Positions 17,148 through 29,277 of a DNA stretch of 64,000 nt are shown here, one piece after another (positions within the stretch are counted from its first letter, which is position 1; every line of letters begins with the position of its first letter). Under the pieces are notes generated by a model, which searched no databases, was not told the origin of the DNA, and saw nothing but the letters and a program-made list of their open reading frames with translations. The stretch lies in the NCBI RefSeq assembly GCF_001905145.1, contig NZ_LWLB01000032.1, forward strand, positions 346,622-410,621, in the 5' to 3' direction. The DNA is from Nocardiopsis sp. TSRI0078. GTDB lineage: Bacteria > Actinomycetota > Actinomycetes > Streptosporangiales > Streptosporangiaceae. The translations under genes and the position numbers were made by a program.

Positions 17148-17660
17148 ATGGACACACCCGACCAGACCCCCGACCCCGGCTCCGCACGCGGATCGCGTTG
17201 GGACGCCGTCCAACCCTGGCTCACCCTCGCCTGCCGGCTCGGACTGGCCGCCGTCCTGTTCTACGCCGCCGTCTCCAAGTTCCCCCCGGCCCTGTCGGTC
17301 CAGGCGGTGGAGGCCTACGACCTCTTCCCCGTCGAGGTCGCCCGGCTCATCGGCTACACCCTCCCCCTGTTCGAGATCGCCCTGGCCGTCCTGCTCCTGG
17401 TCGGACTCGCCACCCGCTACGCCGGCGCCGTCAGCGCACTGCTCATGGTCGTCTTCATCGCCGGGGTCGTCTCGGCCATGGCACGGGGCCTGAACATCGA
17501 CTGCGGCTGCTTCGGCGGCGGTGGACAGGTCGAACCGGGGGAGACCAAGTACGGACTCTCCATCGCCCGCGACATCGCCTTCGCGGCCCTGGGCGGCTTC
17601 ATCGCGCTCTGGCCGCGTTCGCCCTTCGCCATCGACCGCGCCCTCGGCCTGTTCCGGTGA
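17148..17660 (+). CDS. MauE/DoxX-type membrane protein
   Basis: A 170-residue protein with four hydrophobic helices: LACRLGLAAVLFYAAVSKF, IGYTLPLFEIALAVLLLVG, AVSALLMVVFIAGVVSAMA and a last one near FAALGGFIALW. Between the third and fourth is NIDCGCFGGGG, the Cys motif of MauE-type proteins, which belong with thiol-disulfide partners. The next gene encodes a DsbA-like protein, so the pair probably forms an electron-transfer module for disulfide bond formation outside the membrane (inference). ATG 17148 is 9 nt after GAAGG; an in-frame GTG lies one codon earlier. Confidence 0.85.
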   Translation: MDTPDQTPDPGSARGSRWDAVQPWLTLACRLGLAAVLFYAAVSKFPPALSVQAVEAYDLFPVEVARLIGYTLPLFEIALAVLLLVGLATRYAGAVSALLMVVFIAGVVSAMARGLNIDCGCFGGGGQVEPGETKYGLSIARDIAFAALGGFIALWPRSPFAIDRALGLFR

Positions 17661-17713
17661 GCCCCCGGAACGGGCCCGGCCGACCGTATCCAGCAGCAGA
17701 AACAGAGGAGAGC

Positions 17714-18694
17714 ATGGGGAGTGAAGCGCGCAGGCGCTCCCGCGAGAGGATCAGGGAACAGAGGGAGAAGGAGAAGCGGGCGGCCAAACGCAACAGAACC
17801 CTGCTCGTCGTGGGCGCCGCCGCGGTGGTGGTCCTGCTCATCGTCGGCGTCGGCTACCTCGTGCTCAACGCCGACCGCAGGAGCTCCGGTTTCGAGGGCG
17901 CCCTGCCGCCCCGGACCCTGCAGGAGGACGGCAGCGTCGTCATGGCCCAGGAGGGGGCCGAGGCCCCCGTCGTCGAGGTCTACGCCGACTACCAGTGCCC
18001 CGCATGCCGCCAGTTCGAGCTGCTCAACGGCGACGTCCTCAAGGAGAACGCCGCCGAGGGCCAGGCCATCGTCCACTACCGGCCGGTGAGCATCTTCGCC
18101 CAGCGGCCGCAGCCCATCAGCAGCAACTCGCTGCGCGCCGGGGCCGCCGCCCGCGCCGCCGCCGACCACGACCGCTTCGTCCAGTACAACGACGCCCTCT
18201 TCGAGAACCAGCCCACCGAGGGCGAGGAGGGCTTCACCGTCGACCAGCTCAAGGACTGGTTCGCCGACACAGGGCCCACCGAGCAGCAGCAGGAGCAGTT
18301 CGACCAGCGCGTGGAGGAGGAGGCCGCCGTGGTCTCCAGGTTCACCGGGGAGTTCCTTCCCGCCCTGACCCAGGACGCCCAGGAGCAGATCGGCCAGGAG
18401 ACCCTGGGCACCATGGTCCTGTCCGACCTGCTCGCCTGGGGCGACGGGCACGGCCACGACTCCTCGTTCCTGGACGGGACGTACACGGGCCAGATCATCG
18501 AGGCCACAGGGAACGCCTACACTCGCTACAACGGAGACAACGCCTTCCGCGCAACCCCCTCCGTCTACGTCAACGGTGAGCTGCTCGACAACAACACCGC
18601 CATGACCGCTCGGGGCCTCGACGAGGCGATCGACTCAGCCGGTCCCGGCGAGGTCGACACCCAGCCCATGGGAGACGGGGGTGGCGCGGAGTAG
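17714..18694 (+). CDS. Membrane-anchored DsbA-family thioredoxin-fold protein
   Basis: A 326-residue protein: a highly charged N terminus (MGSEARRRSRERIREQ), one membrane anchor TLLVVGAAAVVVLLIVGVGY (about residues 35-55), then an extracytoplasmic thioredoxin domain with active site C95-P-A-C98 in DYQCPACRQF and the cis-Pro region FRATPSVYVNG. An Asp/Glu- and Gln-rich insertion occupies about residues 165-220. Typical of actinobacterial Thioredoxin_4 proteins that oxidise exported thiols. ATG follows AGAGGAGAGC. Downstream of the MauE-like gene by 53 nt. Confidence 0.92.
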   Translation: MGSEARRRSRERIREQREKEKRAAKRNRTLLVVGAAAVVVLLIVGVGYLVLNADRRSSGFEGALPPRTLQEDGSVVMAQEGAEAPVVEVYADYQCPACRQFELLNGDVLKENAAEGQAIVHYRPVSIFAQRPQPISSNSLRAGAAARAAADHDRFVQYNDALFENQPTEGEEGFTVDQLKDWFADTGPTEQQQEQFDQRVEEEAAVVSRFTGEFLPALTQDAQEQIGQETLGTMVLSDLLAWGDGHGHDSSFLDGTYTGQIIEATGNAYTRYNGDNAFRATPSVYVNGELLDNNTAMTARGLDEAIDSAGPGEVDTQPMGDGGGAE

Positions 18695-18743
18695 CCACCC
18701 CTGAAGACACCCCCGCACGCGGGGCGAATCCGAGAGCAGACCA

Positions 18744-19859
18744 GTGACATTGTCGTCGACAGCTTCCGAGGGCGCGGTCGAGTCCGGCCGTGCCCTCGCG
18801 GCCATCCCCAGCCCGCAGGTCAACTCCATCCCCATCGGACCGCTGGAGATCCACTTCTACGCCCTGTGCATCCTCGCCGGCGTCATCGTCGCCGTGCTGT
18901 GGAGCGAGCGCAGGTGGGCCGCCATGGGCGGTGAGAAGGGCACCATCATGGACATGGCCGTGTGGGCCGTGATCCTGGGCCTGGTCGGCGGCCGTCTCTA
19001 CCACGTCATCAGCGACGCGCAGCTGTACTTCGCCGAGGGGCGCGAACCCATCCGCGCCCTGTACGTGTGGGAGGGCGGCCTCGGCATCTGGGGCGCCGTC
19101 CCCATGGGCGCCCTGGGCGTGTGGCTGGTGGCGCGCAAGCGCGGCCTGTCCATGTCCAAGCTCTCCTTCGCCATCGCCCCCACCCTCCCCCTGGCCCAGG
19201 CCATCGGCCGCTGGGGCAACTACTTCAACCAGGAACTGTTCGGCCGGCCCACCGACCTGCCCTGGGCCGTGGAGATCTCCCCCTACCCCGAGGGCCACCT
19301 GCGCCCCGGTATGGAACTCGGTGTCGGCACCTACCACCCCACCTTCCTCTACGAGTCCCTGTGGTGCCTGCTCCTGGCGGTGCTGCTGGCCTGGGCCGGC
19401 CGCCGCTACGAGCACTCCCTCCAGGGCGGCCGCCTGTTCGCCCTCTACGTCATGGGCTACTGCATCGGCCGGTTCTGGATCGAGTACCTGCGCGTGGACC
19501 CGGCCAACGACTTCCTGGGCATGCGCCTGAACAACTGGACCTCCATCCTGGTCCTCCTCGCCGCCCTGGCCTACTTCGTGTGGGCGGGCCGCCGCCTGGA
19601 CTCCTTCTCCAGCGCCGTCGTCCCCCACGGACACGACGCCGGAACCCAGGTGTTCGGTCCCACATCCGACGGCGAGACCGCCGACGACAGCACCGTTTAC
19701 AGCGCGCTGGACGAGGACGAGGCACAGGTCAAAGTGAAGAACGGCAGCTCGGAGGAGGCGGGGACGGAATACCATCCGAGTCCTGAGCGATCTAGTACCG
19801 AGGGCTCGACCGAGCGGGGCACCGAAGAGGGAACCGATCCCGGGGCGAAGCCCGAGTAG
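18744..19859 (+). CDS. lgt: Prolipoprotein diacylglyceryl transferase
   Basis: A 371-residue integral membrane enzyme that transfers diacylglycerol from phosphatidylglycerol to the lipobox cysteine of prolipoproteins. The family signature GRWGNYFNQELFG is present, with GGLGIWGA before it and GTYHPTFLYES after. About seven helices end near residue 290. A C-terminal tail of about 80 residues is rich in Glu, Ser and Thr, longer than in many Lgt proteins and probably cytoplasmic and disordered. GTG 18744 has only a weak GAGAG before it. Lgt directly downstream of trpA, with two genes inserted here, is a common actinobacterial arrangement. Confidence 0.95.
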   Translation: MTLSSTASEGAVESGRALAAIPSPQVNSIPIGPLEIHFYALCILAGVIVAVLWSERRWAAMGGEKGTIMDMAVWAVILGLVGGRLYHVISDAQLYFAEGREPIRALYVWEGGLGIWGAVPMGALGVWLVARKRGLSMSKLSFAIAPTLPLAQAIGRWGNYFNQELFGRPTDLPWAVEISPYPEGHLRPGMELGVGTYHPTFLYESLWCLLLAVLLAWAGRRYEHSLQGGRLFALYVMGYCIGRFWIEYLRVDPANDFLGMRLNNWTSILVLLAALAYFVWAGRRLDSFSSAVVPHGHDAGTQVFGPTSDGETADDSTVYSALDEDEAQVKVKNGSSEEAGTEYHPSPERSSTEGSTERGTEEGTDPGAKPE

Positions 19860-19956
19860 ACGCAGGAAAGCCACGTGGACCGGCCATGTCCGGGCACGGA
19901 TCTGGGCGCCTCCTGTACCTTTCGAGCAGACCACGGGTTGACGATTGAGAAGAACC

Positions 19957-21135
19957 GTGACCAGAGCTGAGTCCGGGTACGGCCGCATGGGCCGCCGTGG
20001 CGGTACCCGCCGCGCCGAGCGCGCCTACACCGAGGACCACGCCGACGACTACGGCCAGGACGACCACCAGGACGGGTACGACCCCGAGGAGGACTTCTCC
20101 GCGGAGTACGGCCACACCCGCCCCGTCGGCACCGGCGACCCGGGCGGCGCCGACGACGCCTCCGACGCGGAGCAGGAGGCCGAGGGCTCCGGCCGCTCCC
20201 CGCGCCGCGGCGGCCGCGGCAACCGCGGCTCCGGCGCCTCCCGCCGCAGGGCCTCGGGCGTCAGGCGCGCCGGGGTGGACAAGGTCTCGGCCTTCTCCGC
20301 CTCCGCCATCAAGAAGGTGTCGGTCCTGGGCGACCGGCCCAACCAGATCGTGTACACCCTCGCCGAGCAGAGCAGGCGCAAGCGCGGCACCGCCGTGCTG
20401 GGCGTGCTGCTCGGAGCGTTCAGCCTCGCCCTGGTGACCCTGCTGGGCCTGCTGTCCTACCAGCTCTTCCTCGCGCCCGGCGGCACCACCGCGGGCGGTG
20501 ACGAGTCGGTCGTGGCACCGCCGGAGGGGCACAGCACCCTGACTCCGGAGATGTACCTGTCCGAGCCCAACCGCGAGGACGTGTTCGGCCCCATCAACGA
20601 GCGTCCCGAGGGCGTCGAGCCGATGACCGAGGACACCGTCTTCGGCGGGGTCGAGGAGATCGGGCTCGACGACATGAAGCTGGATCTGCGCGAGGGCTCG
20701 GTCACCGACTCCTGCACCTCCCTGGTGTGGGGCGAGGAGCTGGGCCAGAGCCTCGTCGACGGCAACTGCATCCGGGCGGCCTCGGGCGTGTACACCGACG
20801 CCGACGAGAAGTACGTCGCGCAGTTCACCCTGTTCGACCTGGCCAGCGCCGAGGAGGCCGCCGAGGTCGAGAGCCAGCTGGACCCGACCAACCCCGAGAG
20901 CGGGGCCGGGTTCCTGCTGACCCAGACCAACGACGAGATCCCCGGTCTGCAGGACGGCTACAGTCAGGCCAACTCCCAGGTCATGGGCCACTACCTGGCC
21001 GTGTTCTGGGTGGCCGAGACCGACGGGTCCAAGCCCGGGGACGACACCGACATGGCGACCCTGAGCGTGGCCTCCATGAACGCGGCGCGCCACGTCTACG
21101 AGGAGGTCGTCGCGGTGAACCAGGCCGCGGAGTAG
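19957..21135 (+). CDS. Membrane-anchored protein of unknown function, paralog 1
   Basis: A 392-residue protein: an acidic then Arg/Gly-rich cytoplasmic half (about 1-140), one helix GTAVLGVLLGAFSLALVTLL (about 147-170), then an extracytoplasmic domain. C253 and C271 are separated by 17 residues around SLVWGEELGQSL and could form a disulfide. QDGYSQANSQVMGHYLAVFW follows. The next gene encodes a protein with the same two blocks. I do not recognise a family. Start uncertain: GTG 19957 is chosen with GAGAAG before it; TTG 19945 and ATG 19987 are in frame. Confidence 0.72.
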   Translation: MTRAESGYGRMGRRGGTRRAERAYTEDHADDYGQDDHQDGYDPEEDFSAEYGHTRPVGTGDPGGADDASDAEQEAEGSGRSPRRGGRGNRGSGASRRRASGVRRAGVDKVSAFSASAIKKVSVLGDRPNQIVYTLAEQSRRKRGTAVLGVLLGAFSLALVTLLGLLSYQLFLAPGGTTAGGDESVVAPPEGHSTLTPEMYLSEPNREDVFGPINERPEGVEPMTEDTVFGGVEEIGLDDMKLDLREGSVTDSCTSLVWGEELGQSLVDGNCIRAASGVYTDADEKYVAQFTLFDLASAEEAAEVESQLDPTNPESGAGFLLTQTNDEIPGLQDGYSQANSQVMGHYLAVFWVAETDGSKPGDDTDMATLSVASMNAARHVYEEVVAVNQAAE

Positions 21136-21236
21136 CCTGTCCCGCGCTGTCGGACACCCCGATAGGATCTCGGACAGATCGGCCCGCCCGCAGGGCCGCA
21201 CCAGGCACGGCGAGAGGCCGTCCTGCCGAACTCGAC

Positions 21237-21266
21237 CGGTCCGGCCCACGCGCGTGGGCCGGACCG
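21237..21266. promoter_or_regulatory. 30-bp perfect palindrome between the paralogs
   Basis: CGGTCCGGCCCACGC and its exact complement meet without a spacer, 22 nt upstream of the second paralog start and 6 nt before its ribosome binding site. It could be an operator, or a hairpin ending transcription from the first gene. Confidence 0.5.
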
Positions 21267-21288
21267 CATCCTAGGAAAGGTCCACTGG

Positions 21289-22311
21289 GTGTCCCCTTCT
21301 GAACCGTCGGCGTCCGGACCCGCGGGGCGTCGGAGGAAGAGCAGTGAGTCCGACGACGTGCCCGCGGAGCGGTCCTCCCGCGCGGGCGGGCGCCGCCGGT
21401 CGGGCGGCCGCAGGAAGAAGGAGTCCAAGCGCTTCGGCCCCCTGATCGGGATCCTGGCCGGGGCGCTCGTCGTGGCTCTGGTCGCCCTCGGCGTGGTGCT
21501 GTACGTACAGCTCGGCGGTGACGAGGGCACCGGACAGGCCGCCCCGCAGACCCGCCCGGTCATGTACCGGGTGATCGACAGCGGCGGTATGAACGAGGTC
21601 CTGGCCACCCGCGAAAAAGACAGCCGGCCCCTCAACGAGGGCGAGCTGTTCGAGAACAACAACGCCGAGATCTCCAGCCAGAGCATCGAGTTCGCGCTGC
21701 GCGACTCGGACCTGTCCGAGGACTGCGCCGCCGCCGTGTGGGGTGAGCCGGTCCGGTCCGCGCTGGCCGAGGCCGACTGCACCCAGGCCGGGCGCGCCAC
21801 CTACGTCTCCGACGCCTACTTCGGCGTCACGGCCGTGTTCAACCTGGCCGACGTCGAGGGCAGCCGCGCCGTCGCCGCGGCCATGGCCGAGCCCGAGACG
21901 CAGGAGGGCGGGCAGGCCCAGGCGGGCGGTCCCGACCCCGGCTTCGTGCTCGCCCCCTCGGGCGAGGACCCCTTCGGCCGCCTGGGCCAGGGCTACAGCG
22001 CCAGCGACGCCATCGTCAGCGGCCACTACCTGGTCCTGGTGTGGGTCCAGCCCACCGACTCGGAGTCGGTGGACGAGCGGGTCAGCCTCTCCGGCCCGCT
22101 CGTGGCGCTGGCGAACTTCCGCGACCCGCTCTACCGGCGGATGGTGCAGCTGGAGGACTCCGGCACCGGGTCCGAGCAGGAGACCGAGGGCACCACCGGA
22201 GGCACCACGGGGGAGGGCCTCCAGGGAGGCGGCACCGACGGAACGGGCACCACCGGCACGGAGGGCACCGGAACGGGCACCGGCGGGACCGGTACCACGG
22301 GCACCGGCTGA
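21289..22311 (+). CDS. Membrane-anchored protein of unknown function, paralog 2
   Basis: A 340-residue protein with a basic N terminus (GGRRRSGGRRKKESKRF), one helix FGPLIGILAGALVVALVALG (about 49-74), and an extracytoplasmic domain. C146 and C164 are again 17 residues apart around AAAVWGEPVRSALAEAD, and GQGYSASDAIVSGHYLVLVW matches the block in paralog 1, so the genes arose by tandem duplication. The C terminus is a Gly/Thr repeat tail of about 40 residues. GTG 21289 is 8 nt after AGGAAAGG. Function unknown; the surface location near DsbA-like and Lgt genes is suggestive only. Confidence 0.76.
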   Translation: MSPSEPSASGPAGRRRKSSESDDVPAERSSRAGGRRRSGGRRKKESKRFGPLIGILAGALVVALVALGVVLYVQLGGDEGTGQAAPQTRPVMYRVIDSGGMNEVLATREKDSRPLNEGELFENNNAEISSQSIEFALRDSDLSEDCAAAVWGEPVRSALAEADCTQAGRATYVSDAYFGVTAVFNLADVEGSRAVAAAMAEPETQEGGQAQAGGPDPGFVLAPSGEDPFGRLGQGYSASDAIVSGHYLVLVWVQPTDSESVDERVSLSGPLVALANFRDPLYRRMVQLEDSGTGSEQETEGTTGGTTGEGLQGGGTDGTGTTGTEGTGTGTGGTGTTGTG

Positions 22312-22325
22312 CCCGCGCTCCTCCA

Positions 22326-22359
22326 GCGGGGCCCGGGGGAGTGCTCCCCGGGGCCCCGC
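22326..22359. terminator. Bidirectional hairpin between convergent genes
   Basis: A 16-nt stem with one mismatch (GCGGGGCCCGGGGGAG against CTCCCCGGGGCCCCGC) and a 2-nt centre lies between paralog 2 and the convergent BpsA-like gene. Confidence 0.65.
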
Positions 22360-22398
22360 CGTGTCACCTCCGCGCCGTCACCGGTACCCGCCGCCGTC

Positions 22399-24081
22399 CT
22401 ACACCGGGGCCTGCGCCCGCGCGAGGAGGTCGGCGGCCACCTCCCGCAGCTCACCGAAACGGTGCTCGGGCAAGTCCAGCAGGGTGTGCCCGCACACCCA
22501 GTGCGGGGCCGCGGACACCGCGTGGCGGGCGGTGCGCTTGTTGACGGGGTTCTCCCGCCACGCCGTGACCTCCACCAGCCCGGTCCGCAGGGTCGTCGTG
22601 AGCCTGCCGTGCGCCCGCTCCTGCACGTGGACCAGCAGCCGGTCCACCGCCGAGTCCGACTCCGGACGCCGGGTCAGCCGCACCGCGGTCAGGTCGTTCG
22701 CGCCGAACCCGCGCAGGAACCGCACACGGAAACGCGGCTCCACCAGGGCGCGCAGCCTCCGCTGGCCCGCCTCGTCGCGCACGCACTCCGCCGACGAGGG
22801 CACCAGCGCGTACACCGTGCCCCCGGCGGCCGCCAGGGCGGCACGCGCCGCCAGCCGCTCCCACCCGCCGGTGAGATTGACCACCGAGCACCCGTCGCCG
22901 CCGGTGGGCGCCTCCATCCACGTGGACAGGCGCACCCGCCCCGACTCCGCCACCCGCCGCGGCCACTCGCCCACCAGAGTCGGCTCCCGGTCCTCACCGG
23001 ACCCGCCGACCTCCTCGGCCACCCGGTCGAGCACGGCACGGGCCCGGTCCGCGTCCAGACCGCCCCGGGCCTCCTTGGCGTTGGCCCCCTGGCTGTACAC
23101 GCGCGCGTTCTCCCCCGAGGACCCGGGCAGGGCACGCGACAGGGGCCGCAGCACGTACAGATCCGAGGCGGCGCCGATGGACTCGGCCCCGTGGTAGCGG
23201 TTGAAGTCCGGCCACACCGCCTCCACCAGCAGGTCCATCCGCACCAGTCGGGCCTGGGTGGCCGCGGCCAGCCTCGGGGTGGTCTCACTGGCGCCGTAGG
23301 CCACCAGCACCCGCCCCCGGCGCGGGTCGGCCATCCCCTCCACACCGCGCCGCACGAACAGCTCCACCCCGTCGGGGGTGTAGGGCGGATCGGTGAACAC
23401 CACGTCCGCGCAGCCGCGCAGGGTGGGCGGCAGGCCCAGGCGCAGGTCCGCGTGGTGGGTGCGCACCGGCAGCCCCAGGGAGGCGCTCAGGGCGTCGATG
23501 TGGGCCAGCACGCGCTCGTCGAGGTCCACCACCTCCGCCCGGGCCCCCGGCAGGACCAGGGCCAGCGCGACCGAGGTCAGGTCGTGGTCGCCCACGCACA
23601 GCAGGGTGCGGTCGTGCAGGTCGAAACGGGTGGACAGCAGCAGCGCGCGGCGCAGCGCCGTCTCGGCGGTCGCGGACACGTGGTCCAGGTCCAGGTCGGA
23701 GGCGGGGCCCACGTCCGTGGCGCGCACCAGCTCGGCCAGGGCCCGGCTGTACCGGGGGACCAGGTGCGCCACCGGATCGGCCGGCTCCTCGGCGGCCGCG
23801 CCGACGTAGTCCTCGGAGCGGACCAGGCGCACCCGGCCCCGCCCGCCCCCGGCCTCGGCGGTCAGCTCGCCGGCCTCCACCAGGGCCTCCACCAGCGCGG
23901 ACACGAGCGCGTACGCCACACCGCTCTCCCGCACCAGGTCGTTCGCGCCCCACCAGCGGCCGTCCGAGAGCAGGGCCAGCACACGGCGCAGCCGGGGCGC
24001 GTCCACGCCATGGTCGCGCAGCAGCCTGAACGCGGGCTCGGGAAGGGGCGGGGCGCTCTCGCCCGGGATGGTCGGATGCAT
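22399..24081 (-). CDS. BpsA-like protein (PF01861 type) with extra C-terminal domain
   Basis: A 560-residue protein. Residues 1-90 look like a winged-helix region; then LLCVGDHDLTSVALALVLPG and VVFTDPPYTPDGVELFVRRG match the GDDD and DPPY-type motifs of N4-bis(aminopropyl)spermidine synthase from thermophiles. Here the first motif reads GDHD. The BpsA-like core ends near residue 315 (LYVLRPLSRAL); about 245 further residues have a second alpha/beta pattern not found in archaeal BpsA, which is about 350 residues. It may be a methyltransferase or aminopropyltransferase; the reaction here is not known. ATG 24081 is chosen because the frame upstream is non-coding in style. Confidence 0.7.
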   Translation of the reverse strand: MHPTIPGESAPPLPEPAFRLLRDHGVDAPRLRRVLALLSDGRWWGANDLVRESGVAYALVSALVEALVEAGELTAEAGGGRGRVRLVRSEDYVGAAAEEPADPVAHLVPRYSRALAELVRATDVGPASDLDLDHVSATAETALRRALLLSTRFDLHDRTLLCVGDHDLTSVALALVLPGARAEVVDLDERVLAHIDALSASLGLPVRTHHADLRLGLPPTLRGCADVVFTDPPYTPDGVELFVRRGVEGMADPRRGRVLVAYGASETTPRLAAATQARLVRMDLLVEAVWPDFNRYHGAESIGAASDLYVLRPLSRALPGSSGENARVYSQGANAKEARGGLDADRARAVLDRVAEEVGGSGEDREPTLVGEWPRRVAESGRVRLSTWMEAPTGGDGCSVVNLTGGWERLAARAALAAAGGTVYALVPSSAECVRDEAGQRRLRALVEPRFRVRFLRGFGANDLTAVRLTRRPESDSAVDRLLVHVQERAHGRLTTTLRTGLVEVTAWRENPVNKRTARHAVSAAPHWVCGHTLLDLPEHRFGELREVAADLLARAQAPV

Positions 24082-24689
24082 ACGTCGATCGTCCCACGCA
24101 CGGCGGGGTACCCGCGGACGGACGGCACGCGGGTCGCGGGGCCCGCGTGCGGTGAGGCGCAGATCACGGGTGAGGGGCAGATCACGCGGCGGCGAACCCC
24201 CGCCCCCCTTGGGGCCAGGGTTAACACCGGGGTAATGTGGGGGAGCGGCGCGTCGAGCCCGCATGCCCAACGTGACCTACCCGACCCCGCAGTCGGTGCT
24301 TTGAACACCTTGGGAGGTTTAGCGGGGTTCCCTCGTGGAAAAACCGGCTAGGCCAGCCCTCACGGAGACACACCGCGAGGGACCGTGCCCGCACCCGTGG
24401 GGGCGGACGCGAGCGGCGACCAACGGCGCACCGCGGCGCCACATGGTCTAGACCTGCGATTACCATCGCGGCTGGACCGGCATGTATAAGGGAACCTGCC
24501 CGTCACAGGTACCCCACCCGCCACCAGCGGCCACGAGGACGTGACCGCGCCACGGAGGCGGGCCGACCACAGCACACCCGACGGGAACCGCCGCCACACG
24601 CGGCACCACAACTTCATCCGCACGCAGCAGGGCCAACGTCGTCCCGGATGCGCTTTTCACGAAGCCGACGAAAGACGACAGGAGGGTAG
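24082..24689. other. 608-nt intergenic region upstream of gltB
   Basis: Divergent region between the BpsA-like gene and gltB. Seen: an 18-bp tandem duplication at 24151-24186, a GTTAAC/GGTAAT pair near 24210-24235 that only faintly recalls a GlnR site, a TATAAG at 24485-24490 with TTACCA 19 nt upstream (possible gltB promoter), and AGGAGGG just before the gltB ATG. No reading frame here has a ribosome binding site and sensible codon use. No known glutamine riboswitch is apparent. Confidence 0.6.
24151..24186. repeat. 18-bp tandem duplication upstream of gltB
   Basis: GGTGAGGCGCAGATCACG is followed directly by GGTGAGGGGCAGATCACG, one mismatch. Only these two units are present. They lie 70-105 nt upstream of the BpsA-like start and about 500 nt upstream of gltB. 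Confidence 0.85.
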
Positions 24690-29246
<4,557 letters not shown>

Positions 29247-29277
29247 GCGTCAGCGCACACGAAAGGAGGAAGAACAC

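Noticed and set aside
24400..24689. Glutamine riboswitch before gltB
   Set aside because: No match to the known short conserved core; described mainly from cyanobacteria.
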